DNA of 17,709 bases, taken from contig CACYDK010000168.1 in NCBI GenBank assembly GCA_902773155.1, positions 1 to 17,709 of the forward strand, in the 5' to 3' direction. Positions 1 to 5,954 of the stretch are shown in pieces. A program made the position numbers and the translations under genes. The notes beneath the pieces were generated by a model that had not been told where the DNA came from, made no database searches, and was given only the letters and a program-made list of their open reading frames with translations. This DNA is from an uncultured Ruminococcus sp. GTDB lineage: Bacteria > Bacillota > Clostridia > Oscillospirales > Acutalibacteraceae. Positions within the stretch are counted from its first letter, which is position 1, and the number at the start of each line of letters is the position of its first letter.

Positions 1-1
1 A

Positions 2-499
2 GAGCGCGGCTTTTCCGGCATCAAGCTGCATTTGCAGTTTCAGGAGACCTATATCGACAGCCCGCAGGTCATCCGCATCATCAAAAAGTGTGAAGCACTC
101 GGCCTGCTCGTGATCTTCCATGCAGGCGATGATATCGGTCTGCCCCCGCCCATCTACGCAACACCCGAACGCATCTCGCATGTGCTTGCGGAAACCGAAG
201 GCGCACACATGATCGCGGCGCATCTCGGCGGCTGGAAGCAGTGGGACGATGTGGAGAAATACCTTGTCGGTCAGCCTGTTTACCTCGACCTCGCGGTGAT
301 CCTGAGTATGGCTCCGAAAAGTCAAACGGAGCGCATCATCCGCGCTCACGGAGCGGGCAGGATACTCTACGCCAGCGATTATCCGTGGAGCGATCTCAGC
401 TCGAACGTCGGGCTGATGAAGTCGCTCGATCTCACCGAGCGCGAAAAAGAGCTGATACTCTGCAAAAACGCCGAAAAAATCCTCTTTGGCTCTAACTAA
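2..499 (+). CDS. Amidohydrolase family protein, 3' part (metal-dependent hydrolase)
   Basis: This is the last 165 codons of a gene whose start lies left of the window; the reading frame is open from base 2, so the TTG at 32 is not a real start. The visible part fits the C-terminal half of the amidohydrolase-2 (PF04909-like) TIM barrel: a GIKLH strand at the left edge (Lys and His typical of the barrel), then VIFHAG, AAHLGG (metal- or substrate-binding histidine) and ASDYPW, whose Asp is the usual catalytic or metal-binding acid near the end of the barrel. The protein ends with the usual short helical tail. Such enzymes hydrolyse or decarboxylate small cyclic or carboxylated substrates in the cytoplasm; the substrate cannot be read from this fragment. 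It is followed by a strong hairpin terminator, so it closes a transcript unrelated to the arg genes. Confidence 0.8.
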   Translation, partial: ERGFSGIKLHLQFQETYIDSPQVIRIIKKCEALGLLVIFHAGDDIGLPPPIYATPERISHVLAETEGAHMIAAHLGGWKQWDDVEKYLVGQPVYLDLAVILSMAPKSQTERIIRAHGAGRILYASDYPWSDLSSNVGLMKSLDLTEREKELILCKNAEKILFGSN

Positions 500-581
500 T
501 ATATTGTATACCAAAATATCAATATTTGCAATACCAAATTTTGCGCGGCCATCGCCTGTGCTATCGCAGCGCGCCGCGCAT

Positions 582-624
582 AAAAAAGGAACGATCCGCG
601 GTTCAACGGATCGCTCCTTTTTTT
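582..624 (+). terminator. Rho-independent terminator after the amidohydrolase gene
   Basis: A 17-nt arm (AAAAAAGGAACGATCCG, 582-598) pairs with 607-623 with one A-C mismatch, around an 8-nt loop, and the 3' arm runs into a stretch of T. The A-run on the 5' side means it could also act on the opposite strand. It lies 80 nt after the amidohydrolase stop. Confidence 0.85.
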
Positions 625-720
625 GTTTGGCAGGAAATTACGACAAATAGTAAAAATAATACTGCACTATTTGTAATCTTTATAGCTTTGATATATAGTT
701 AGCTCCTACCAAACAAAAAA
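619..720. repeat. 102-bp element bounded by 17-bp inverted repeats
   Basis: The left arm (619-635, TTTTTTGTTTGGCAGGA) and right arm (704-720, TCCTACCAAACAAAAAA) are complementary at 16 of 17 positions. Inside lies a second perfect 9-bp inverted repeat, ACAAATAGT (643-651) and ACTATTTGT (666-674). The nested arms would give one long two-stem hairpin in RNA or a small palindromic DNA element such as a MITE remnant. The left arm overlaps the T-run of the terminator at 582-624. No coding capacity. Its left end (626-652) is shared with 4248-4274. Function unknown. Confidence 0.6.
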
Positions 721-773
721 TAATTTATGTTCTCCGCACAGTTTTCTGCTGCGCAGAAACGTGCGATGAGTAG

Positions 774-798
774 AGAAAGGCGCACAAGGCGCCTTTCT
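774..798 (-). terminator. Hairpin at the stop codon of the minus-strand lipoprotein gene
   Basis: AGAAAGGCGC (774-783) and GCGCCTTTCT (789-798) are perfectly complementary with a 5-nt loop. On the minus strand this follows the TAA stop at once, but only a short pyrimidine stretch follows, so it is a weak intrinsic terminator or a 3'-end stabiliser. A second small hairpin (743-759, TTTCTGC and GCAGAAA arms) lies just beyond. Confidence 0.55.
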
Positions 799-1916
799 TA
801 CTTATTGCTTCTGAGGATGGTTCCCGTGACCTTTTTGTTGACCGCGCTGTACACCTCGTGTCCGAGGGTGTTTATGTCAAAACCGCCGACGGAATTCGAC
901 AGAAGCAGTACCGTTAAATCGGTGTCGCTGTCGCGGTGAAGATATGCGCGGTGGAGATTTATGCTTGTCCAGGCGTCGATATCGCCCTTAGAGAAGCCGA
1001 AGCCGTAGTGGTTTCCCGATTTTGACTTCGCTATATACGAGGCTACGTCGGTTTTGAAGAGCTTGCCCGAGAAGAACGCGTCGTAGAACGTGAACAAGTC
1101 GCTCTGCGAGGATTCCATTCCGTAGACCGAGAACAGGAAGCCCCAGTTCTTATAGCGCGGGGTTTGGGTTTTGAGCCATTTTTTGTTCTCGCTGTCGTAG
1201 CCGTGGTAGGGCTTGCCGGAGCTTGCGAACGAGGTGCTCTTGAGTCCGAGCTCGTCGATTATGTTTTTCTTTACATAATCTCTGTAATCCTCGCCCGAGG
1301 CCTTCTCAACAATGAGACCCAGCAGGTAGTAATTCGATTTATCCGTTGCGTAGTCGACCATTCCGAAGTTGAAGATGAAGTCGGCCACGACCTTCTTTAT
1401 TTTCTCGTTGTCGTCCTTTTTGACGAGCTTATCTATCTTTTTGAGGGTTTTCGTATCCTTCTCGACGTCTCCGATGTAATAGCCGAAGCTTACCTTGTTT
1501 TTGACCAGATCCTCAACGGTGACGTCGGCGACGTTCGCGTTGAAAAACTTTGTAAGGCTGTCCTCGAGCGACAGCTTTTTTTCGTCGGCCAGCTTCATAA
1601 TGGCCGCTGTGGTAAACGCCTCGGTAAGGTTTCCGACCTGGAACGCCGATGTAACCTCGATGTCGTCTCCGTTTTTGCTTTCTGAGCCCGTGCAGTCCAG
1701 ATATATGTAATTTTCGTTAAGCTTAACCGCGACCGTGCCTCTGTATTTGTTGTCCATAATGAGTTCGTCGATGTTCTTTACGACCTCGTATTTGTCCTCG
1801 CGCGATAAGACGACTGATTTTTTGTCGTATTTTTCGCCCGATGAACACCCGGAAAAGCAGAACGTCGCGGTAACAAAGCACAAAGCCAGGCACAAAGCCC
1901 TTTTAAAAATCCTCAT
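798..1916 (-). CDS. Lipoprotein of the serine beta-lactamase-like fold, apparently inactive
   Basis: A 372-residue protein with a lipoprotein signal peptide (Lys/Arg start, hydrophobic stretch, FSGC lipobox with Cys24), so it should be anchored outside the cytoplasmic membrane. The rest resembles the class C beta-lactamase/D-Ala-D-Ala carboxypeptidase family (PF00144): the AFQVGNLTEAFT segment (91-102) sits where active members have GSxxK, and KSNYYLLGLIVEKASG (193-208) sits at the YxN motif. Here the catalytic Ser and Lys are Asn96 and Glu99, the motif Tyr is Lys193, and the usual HTG-like motif near the C-terminus is replaced by LHRAYLH. It is therefore probably a pseudoenzyme, perhaps binding peptidoglycan or a peptide. 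A good AAGGTGG ribosome site precedes the ATG, and it starts 9 nt after the flavin reductase-like gene, so the two form one operon. Fold assignment fairly sure; role unknown. Confidence 0.75.
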   Translation of the reverse strand: MRIFKRALCLALCFVTATFCFSGCSSGEKYDKKSVVLSREDKYEVVKNIDELIMDNKYRGTVAVKLNENYIYLDCTGSESKNGDDIEVTSAFQVGNLTEAFTTAAIMKLADEKKLSLEDSLTKFFNANVADVTVEDLVKNKVSFGYYIGDVEKDTKTLKKIDKLVKKDDNEKIKKVVADFIFNFGMVDYATDKSNYYLLGLIVEKASGEDYRDYVKKNIIDELGLKSTSFASSGKPYHGYDSENKKWLKTQTPRYKNWGFLFSVYGMESSQSDLFTFYDAFFSGKLFKTDVASYIAKSKSGNHYGFGFSKGDIDAWTSINLHRAYLHRDSDTDLTVLLLSNSVGGFDINTLGHEVYSAVNKKVTGTILRSNK

Positions 1917-1925
1917 AAAGCCACC

Positions 1926-2432
1926 TTATTTCTTAAGAACCTTTACAATCTCGCTGATATACATCTTGTGGTAGTCGTCCTCTCCGTAGAAGCCGCCCAC
2001 GGTCTTTTTGTCCTTCACGCTTTCGGCGTTCATATCCTGAGCGTAAAGCTTTCGGCATATGAGCACAAGCTTTGCCTCCTTAAAGTAAGGAGCAGCCTCG
2101 CCGTATTCGGGAGTAAAGCCGCATTCGGCGATTTTGTCGGTATCGCGGCCGCTTTTTGTGCCGCAAAGCTTAAGAGCGTCGCGGTATTTTTCATCGTAGA
2201 AGCTCAGACTGTAGTAATCCTCGCTTTCCATCAGTCCAAAGGTAAAACGCTGGGGACGTATAAATGTAAAGGCCGCGGGTTTGTTCCACATTATTCCGAT
2301 ACCGCCCCACGAAGCTGTCATTGTGTTGCAGCTGTCGCCGTTTTTGGCCGTTACCAAAGCCCAGTCCTTTCCGATCAGCTCAAACGGGTTCTCCGCGAGC
2401 TCATAAGGGGAGATTTCCCTGAATTCAGACAT
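1926..2432 (-). CDS. Flavin reductase-like (flavoredoxin) FMN-binding protein
   Basis: A 168-residue cytoplasmic protein with the layout of the flavin reductase-like/flavoredoxin split-barrel family (PF01613): an N-terminal strand LVTAKNG (26-32), the FMN-phosphate-binding stretch NTMTASWGGIGIMW (36-49), then PAAFTFIRPQRFTFGLM (52-68) in which Thr and Arg residues are typical flavin contacts, and SLSFYDEKYRDALKLCG. Length is typical of small flavoredoxins. Family members bind FMN and pass electrons in redox chains or reduce flavin; the partner here is not evident. It is first in a two-gene minus-strand unit with the degenerate beta-lactamase-like lipoprotein, with a recognisable extended -10 promoter about 50 nt upstream, and is divergent from the arginine genes. 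Family confident, specific role unknown. Confidence 0.85.
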   Translation of the reverse strand: MSEFREISPYELAENPFELIGKDWALVTAKNGDSCNTMTASWGGIGIMWNKPAAFTFIRPQRFTFGLMESEDYYSLSFYDEKYRDALKLCGTKSGRDTDKIAECGFTPEYGEAAPYFKEAKLVLICRKLYAQDMNAESVKDKKTVGGFYGEDDYHKMYISEIVKVLKK

Positions 2433-2481
2433 AATATCTCATATCCTTTCGGTAAAAAGCTTTTTCTAAATACTATGTACC

Positions 2482-2510
2482 ATTGTACCACATTAATGCG
2501 CAATATTCAA
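2482..2510 (-). promoter_or_regulatory. Sigma-A type promoter for the minus-strand flavoredoxin unit
   Basis: On the minus strand a TTGAAT -35 (2510-2505) and a TACAAT -10 (2487-2482) are separated by 17 nt, with TGG directly before the -10 (extended -10 type). The -35 box is part of a 14-bp repeat, so a protein bound there would block this promoter. Confidence 0.65.
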
Positions 2511-2538
2511 TCTTATGTATAAATATGCGCAATATTCA
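2496..2538. promoter_or_regulatory. Two 14-bp direct repeats, possible ArgR-type operator
   Basis: ATGCGCAATATTCA occurs exactly at 2496-2509 and again at 2525-2538, 29 bp apart (about three helical turns). Read on the minus strand it is TGAATATTGCGCAT; its first eight bases equal those of the better ARG-box match at 2661-2674. The first copy covers the -35 of the flavoredoxin promoter. Most likely binding sites for a repressor, possibly ArgR, though the right half-site departs from the ARG consensus. Confidence 0.45.
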
Positions 2539-2660
2539 TTTTTTATACATTCAGAGAAAGAACGCCGATGGTATATTGCTCCGGTTTTACCCCGAAAAAC
2601 CATAAATTTAATTAATTAAAAGCGGTAAAGCGTGATATTTTATACAAAATTCATAAAGTT

Positions 2661-2674
2661 TGAATATTTATGCA
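2661..2674. promoter_or_regulatory. ARG-box-like ArgR operator upstream of the argG promoter
   Basis: TGAATATTTATGCA matches the classical ARG box pattern TGAAT-WWWW-ATTCA at 13 of 14 positions. It lies 8 bp before the -35 element of the argG promoter, a position from which ArgR could repress. No argR gene is in the window. Confidence 0.6.
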
Positions 2675-2682
2675 GATAGGAC

Positions 2683-2710
2683 TTGATTTTTCGGTATTTG
2701 CGTGTATAAT
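2683..2710 (+). promoter_or_regulatory. Sigma-A type promoter of the argG leader
   Basis: TTGATT (2683-2688) and TATAAT (2705-2710) with 16-nt spacing. It predicts transcription from about 2717, giving a leader of about 180 nt before argG that contains the structures listed below. Confidence 0.75.
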
Positions 2711-2733
2711 GTAATAGTAACATTATTCAGAAC

Positions 2734-2830
2734 AGCCCCAACTTCGGCGGCTTTAGTTTACGGAGGCAAATTGGTTGCCCGAAACTTGTTTTAGGTAGCA
2801 ACGCCCGTAAACGGAGATTACCGAATCTCC
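2734..2830 (+). ncRNA. Structured 5' part of the argG leader (unidentified)
   Basis: Three stems can be drawn upstream of the pseudoknot. AGCC and GGCT close a small hairpin (2734-2752). GTTTACGG (2756-2763) pairs perfectly with CCGTAAAC (2805-2812), enclosing a GGCAA/TTGCC hairpin (2765-2779) with an alternative GTTGC/GCAAC pairing (2774-2778 with 2798-2802). GGAGATT (2813-2819) pairs with AATCTCC (2824-2830) over a 4-nt ACCG loop. The argC copy of the pseudoknot has no such 5' part. I see no leader peptide rich in Arg codons and no T-box sequence. It may be a separate sensor domain or simply a folding spacer. Confidence 0.45.
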
Positions 2831-2831
2831 A

Positions 2832-2895
2832 TTTGCGCCTTACCTGCCCGCAGTAAGGTGGTAAAAATGCTAAAAAACATTTGCGGGAAGAAAGG
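2832..2895 (+). ncRNA. Candidate riboswitch-like H-type pseudoknot before argG
   Basis: Stem P1: TTTGC (2832-2836) with GTAAA (2861-2865), and GCCTTAC (2837-2843) with GTAAGGT (2853-2859), one bulged G at 2860. Loop bases CCCGCA (2847-2852) pair with TGCGGG (2882-2887), making P2, which would stack directly on P1. The strand linking them (2866-2881) is A-rich and has a possible 4-bp stem AATG/CATT. The 3' end of P2 abuts the ribosome-binding sequence GAAAGG (2890-2895), so forming P2 should affect ribosome access. The same fold with compensating changes occurs before argC. The RNA structure is well supported by two-copy covariation; ligand or protein partner unknown. Confidence 0.7.
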
Positions 2896-2897
2896 TA

Positions 2898-4133
2898 ATG
2901 GAGATCATTATGGCAGACAACAAGATCAAAAAGGTAGTACTCGCTTATTCAGGCGGTCTCGATACTTCAATCATCATTCCGTGGTTAAAGGAAAACTATG
3001 ACAACTGCGAGGTAATCGCGGTATCCGGCAACGTCGGTCAGGCCGACGAGCTCGAGGGTCTTGAGGAGAAGGCTATTGCCACCGGCGCCTCAAAGCTTTA
3101 CATCGAGGACCTGAACAAGGAATTCGTAGAGGAGTATGTATATCCCACAGTAAAGGCCGGAGCTGTATACGAGGGCAAGTATCTGCTCGGAACATCCTTT
3201 GCGCGTCCGATCATCGCCAAGCGTTTGGTGGAGATCGCTCTTAAGGAGGGCGCCGATGCTATTTGTCACGGCTGTACCGGCAAGGGCAACGATCAGGTTC
3301 GTTTTGAGCTCGCTATAAAGGCCTACGCTCCCGATATGAAGATCATCGCTCCCTGGCGCGTATGGGAATTCAAGAGCCGCGAGGAGGAGATCGCCTACGC
3401 TGAGGCCAAGAAGATCCCGCTCAAGATCAACCGTGAGACAAACTATTCAAAGGACAAGAACCTCTGGCATCTGAGCCACGAGGGACTCGACCTCGAGGAT
3501 CCGGCCAACGAGCCTATGTATGAGAAGGAAGGCTTCCTCGAGATGGGAGTTTCACCGCTTCAGGCTCCCGATGAGCCCGAGTATGTTACGATCCACTTCG
3601 AAAAGGGCGAGGCAAAGAGCGTAAACGGCGTTGAGATGGACGCGGTGAGCGTTGTTCAGAAGCTTAACGAAATCGGCGGCAAGAACGGTATCGGTATCAC
3701 CGACATCGTGGAGAACCGTCTCGTGGGCATGAAGGCTCGCGGAGTATACGAGACTCCCGGCGGTACGATCCTCTACGCCGCGCACAGCAAGCTTGAGGAG
3801 ATCTGCCTCGACAAGGATACACAGCATTATAAATCCGTGCTCGCGATCAAGTTCTCGGAGCTCGTTTACGACGGAAAATGGTACACTCCTCTGCGCGAGG
3901 CGCTCTCGGCCTTCGTCGACAGCACTCAGGAGTATGTAACGGGCGACGTAAAACTCAAGCTCTACAAGGGCAATATCATCGACGCCGGAGTTACCAGTCC
4001 GTATTCGCTCTATGACGAGGAAATCGCGACCTTTGATGAGGACGAGGTTTACGATCAGAACGACAGCGCAGGCTTCATCAACCTCTTCGGTCTCCCGATC
4101 AAGGTTCGCGCCAAGAAGGGCTTAATAAAGTAA
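2898..4133 (+). CDS. argG: Argininosuccinate synthase
   Basis: Joins citrulline and aspartate with ATP to give argininosuccinate, the penultimate step of arginine synthesis, in the cytoplasm. The N-terminal nucleotide-binding motif AYSGGLDTS (16-24) is intact, followed by the family blocks [11 protein letters not shown] and [19 protein letters not shown], and the length (411 aa) is normal. Two in-frame ATGs are possible: 2898, only two bases after GAAAGG, and 2910, which has GGAG at a standard 7-nt spacing and gives the usual [17 protein letters not shown]-terminus (407 aa). The later start matches the family better; the first keeps the same two-base gap from GAAAGG as argC. The gene follows an ArgR-type box, a sigma-A promoter and a structured leader, and is separated from argH by a 338-nt hairpin-rich gap. 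Confidence 0.97.
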   Translation: MEIIMADNKIKKVVLAYSGGLDTSIIIPWLKENYDNCEVIAVSGNVGQADELEGLEEKAIATGASKLYIEDLNKEFVEEYVYPTVKAGAVYEGKYLLGTSFARPIIAKRLVEIALKEGADAICHGCTGKGNDQVRFELAIKAYAPDMKIIAPWRVWEFKSREEEIAYAEAKKIPLKINRETNYSKDKNLWHLSHEGLDLEDPANEPMYEKEGFLEMGVSPLQAPDEPEYVTIHFEKGEAKSVNGVEMDAVSVVQKLNEIGGKNGIGITDIVENRLVGMKARGVYETPGGTILYAAHSKLEEICLDKDTQHYKSVLAIKFSELVYDGKWYTPLREALSAFVDSTQEYVTGDVKLKLYKGNIIDAGVTSPYSLYDEEIATFDEDEVYDQNDSAGFINLFGLPIKVRAKKGLIK

Positions 4134-4163
4134 GACCCTGCTTTACGCTGGAATAATAGTATG

Positions 4164-4195
4164 AACCGGCCTGCGGACGACGTCCGCGGTCGGTT
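4164..4195 (+). terminator. Strong GC-rich hairpin downstream of argG
   Basis: AACCGGCC (4164-4171) and GCGGAC (4173-4178) pair with GTCCGC (4182-4187) and GGTCGGTT (4188-4195), one G-T wobble and one bulged T, giving about 14 bp around a 3-nt loop. No U-run follows, so it may protect or process the argG 3' end rather than terminate outright. Confidence 0.5.
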
Positions 4196-4213
4196 TGGGA
4201 TATGCAGAATAAG

Positions 4214-4234
4214 GGGACAGGATTTTCCTGTCCC
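4214..4234 (+). terminator. Likely intrinsic terminator or attenuator between argG and argH
   Basis: GGGACAGGA (4214-4222) and TCCTGTCCC (4226-4234) form a perfect 9-bp stem with a 3-nt T loop, followed by a T-rich tract (CATTTTATTT) a few bases on. It would reduce transcription from argG into argH. Confidence 0.6.
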
Positions 4235-4247
4235 ATTAGCCATTTTA

Positions 4248-4274
4248 TTTGGCAGGACATTACGATAGATGGTA
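4248..4274 (+). repeat. 27-nt intergenic repeat shared with 626-652
   Basis: The two copies agree at 23 of 27 positions, with the core TTTGGCAGGA followed by A or C and then ATTACGA. Three of the four differences are transitions. Each copy begins just after a hairpin terminator. In this copy GGACATT (4255-4261) can pair with AATGTCC (4288-4294). Unknown dispersed element. Confidence 0.55.
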
Positions 4275-4287
4275 TAACAAAGCTGAC

Positions 4288-4448
4288 AATGTCCCCGCCT
4301 CTATAGGCGGCCATTATCTAAATACAGTGGTGGAATACAATCCCCCACTGAATTCGCAGTGCTATGAACTGCTTGCTTTGATAAAAGCAAAGCTTTGAAC
4401 AGAAACTATACTAACAGAGACGAGAAGCGAAATGCGCGCAGGGCGCGC
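4288..4448 (+). promoter_or_regulatory. Hairpin-rich leader of argH
   Basis: Successive short stems fill this stretch: CCGCC/GGCGG (4295-4310), CAGTGGTGG with CCCCCACTG (4325-4350, one mismatch), GCAGT/ACTGC (4356-4372), TTGCTTT/AAAGCAA (4373-4390) and GCGCGC/GCGCGC (4434-4448). The last is followed by CTTTATT and sits about 20 nt before the argH ATG, so it looks like an attenuator or a gate on the ribosome site. A TATACT (4407-4412) could be a -10 box but has no convincing -35. The pseudoknot found before argG and argC is absent here. Confidence 0.45.
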
Positions 4449-4471
4449 CTTTATTAAAATGAGGTGAATTT

Positions 4472-5842
4472 ATGCAGCTTTGGAAGGGACGCTTTAAAAA
4501 GGAGCTCTCCAAAACGACAAACGATTTCAACAGCTCAATATCATTCGACAGCCGTATGTTCCGCGAGGATATCGAGGGCAGTATCGCCCACGCGACAATG
4601 CTCGGAAAATGCGGAATAATACGCGAGGAAGAGGCCGAGAATATCCACAGAGGACTTCTTGAGATATTGTCCGATATCGAAAGCGGAAAGCTCGCTATAG
4701 ATATGGAGGCCGAGGATATCCACACCTTCGTCGAGGGAGAGCTCACAGCTCGTATCGGCGACGACGGAAAACGTCTCCATACCTCACGCAGCCGCAACGA
4801 CCAGGTCGCGCTCGATATAAAGCTCTACTTAAAAAAGGAAGTCAGGAACGTGCGCGCGCTCGTTGAGGCTCTCGTTAAGGTAATAGCCGATAAGGCCGAG
4901 CAGTACAGCGACACCGTTATGCCCGGCTATACCCACCTACAGCGCGCTCAGCCCATAACCTTCGGCCACCATCTTCTCGCTTACGCCGAAATGCTTTTGC
5001 GCGATATCGGCCGCCTCGACGATTGCCTTAAGCGTATGGACGAAATGCCTCTCGGCTCCTGCGCTCTCGCCGGAACAACGTACCCGATCGACCGCGACAT
5101 AACCCGTTCGCTTCTCGGGTTTGACAGAGTTACCAACAACTCGCTCGACGGAGTTTCCGACCGCGATCACTGCATTGAGTTTGCAGGCGCGCTCTCGATC
5201 ATTATGGTTCACCTTAGCCGCTTCTCCGAGGAGATCATTATGTGGTGCTCGTGGGAGTTCAAGTTTATCGAGCTCGACGACGCCTTCTCCACCGGCTCCT
5301 CAATAATGCCGCAGAAAAAGAACCCCGACATAGCCGAGCTTGTCCGCGGAAAGAGCGGCCGCGTTTTCGGCGACACAATGACGCTTTTAACAGTGATGAA
5401 GGGAATCGCTCTTGCGTACAACAAGGATATGCAGGAGGATAAGGAGGCGATCTTCGACGCGGTCGATACCGTCAAGATGTGCCTCACCGCCTTTACGCCT
5501 ATGCTTGACACAATGCGCGTTATCCCCGAGAATATGCGCAGAGCCGCGGCCGGAGGCTTTATCAACGCCACCGACGTCGCCGACTGGCTCACCAAGCACG
5601 GCGTGCCGTTCCGTGACGCTTACAAGGCTACCGGCGAGCTCGTCGCCCGCTGTATCGAGCTCGGGCTTGACCTCGAGAGTCTCCCGATCGAGGAGTACCA
5701 AAAGGTTTGCGACGTTTTCACAGACGATGTTTACCGCGCTATTTCGCTCGAATACTGCGTTTCTCAGCGCACGGCCTTCGGAGGCCCCGCCCCTGAAAAC
5801 GTAAGGGCTCAGGCTCAGAGGGTCAGGAAGATCGTCGAATAA
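4472..5842 (+). CDS. argH: Argininosuccinate lyase
   Basis: Splits argininosuccinate into arginine and fumarate, the last step of the pathway. The 456-residue length is normal. The N-terminus (LWKGRF, then FDSRMFREDIEGSIAHATML) and HTFVEGELTARIGDDGKRLHTSRSRNDQVALD are standard, and the fumarase/aspartase superfamily signature GSSIMPQKKNPD (275-286) with its catalytic serine loop is complete. It acts as a cytoplasmic tetramer. The ATG at 4472 has a GAGGTGA ribosome site at good distance. It lies between a hairpin-rich leader and the second pseudoknot leader, so its expression can be set apart from both argG and argC although all lie on one strand. Confidence 0.97.
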   Translation: MQLWKGRFKKELSKTTNDFNSSISFDSRMFREDIEGSIAHATMLGKCGIIREEEAENIHRGLLEILSDIESGKLAIDMEAEDIHTFVEGELTARIGDDGKRLHTSRSRNDQVALDIKLYLKKEVRNVRALVEALVKVIADKAEQYSDTVMPGYTHLQRAQPITFGHHLLAYAEMLLRDIGRLDDCLKRMDEMPLGSCALAGTTYPIDRDITRSLLGFDRVTNNSLDGVSDRDHCIEFAGALSIIMVHLSRFSEEIIMWCSWEFKFIELDDAFSTGSSIMPQKKNPDIAELVRGKSGRVFGDTMTLLTVMKGIALAYNKDMQEDKEAIFDAVDTVKMCLTAFTPMLDTMRVIPENMRRAAAGGFINATDVADWLTKHGVPFRDAYKATGELVARCIELGLDLESLPIEEYQKVCDVFTDDVYRAISLEYCVSQRTAFGGPAPENVRAQAQRVRKIVE

Positions 5843-5882
5843 AGACAGTAAAGTGTGAAAACCACTCTAATTCATATTTACA

Positions 5883-5952
5883 TTTACGCCTTATCCGCCC
5901 ACGATAAGGCTGTAAATACAATAAATCAAAAAACTGTTTGTGGGCGGAAAGG
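5883..5952 (+). ncRNA. Candidate riboswitch-like H-type pseudoknot before argC (second copy)
   Basis: Stem P1: TTTAC (5883-5887) with GTAAA (5912-5916), and GCCTTAT (5888-5894) with ATAAGGC (5904-5910), one bulged T at 5911. Loop bases CCCACG (5898-5903) pair with TGTGGG (5939-5944); CCG (5895-5897) can also pair with CGG (5945-5947). The linker 5917-5938 is A-rich with a possible ACA/TGT stem. Against the argG copy, the P1 closing pair C-G becomes T-A, a wobble G-T becomes G-C, a P2 pair G-C becomes A-T and a T-A becomes C-G. The strand ends at GGAAAGG, the ribosome site of argC. Confidence 0.7.
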
Positions 5953-5954
5953 CT

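Noticed and set aside
32..499. TTG start at 32 for the amidohydrolase
   Set aside because: The frame is open to base 2 and the residues before it (GFSGIKLH) belong to the family, so the gene simply begins outside the window.
2734..2895. T-box, c-di-GMP-I or arginine leader-peptide attenuator in the argG leader
   Set aside because: No T-box antiterminator sequence, no GEMM core, and no small frame rich in arginine codons; the partial GGTAGC likeness is too short.
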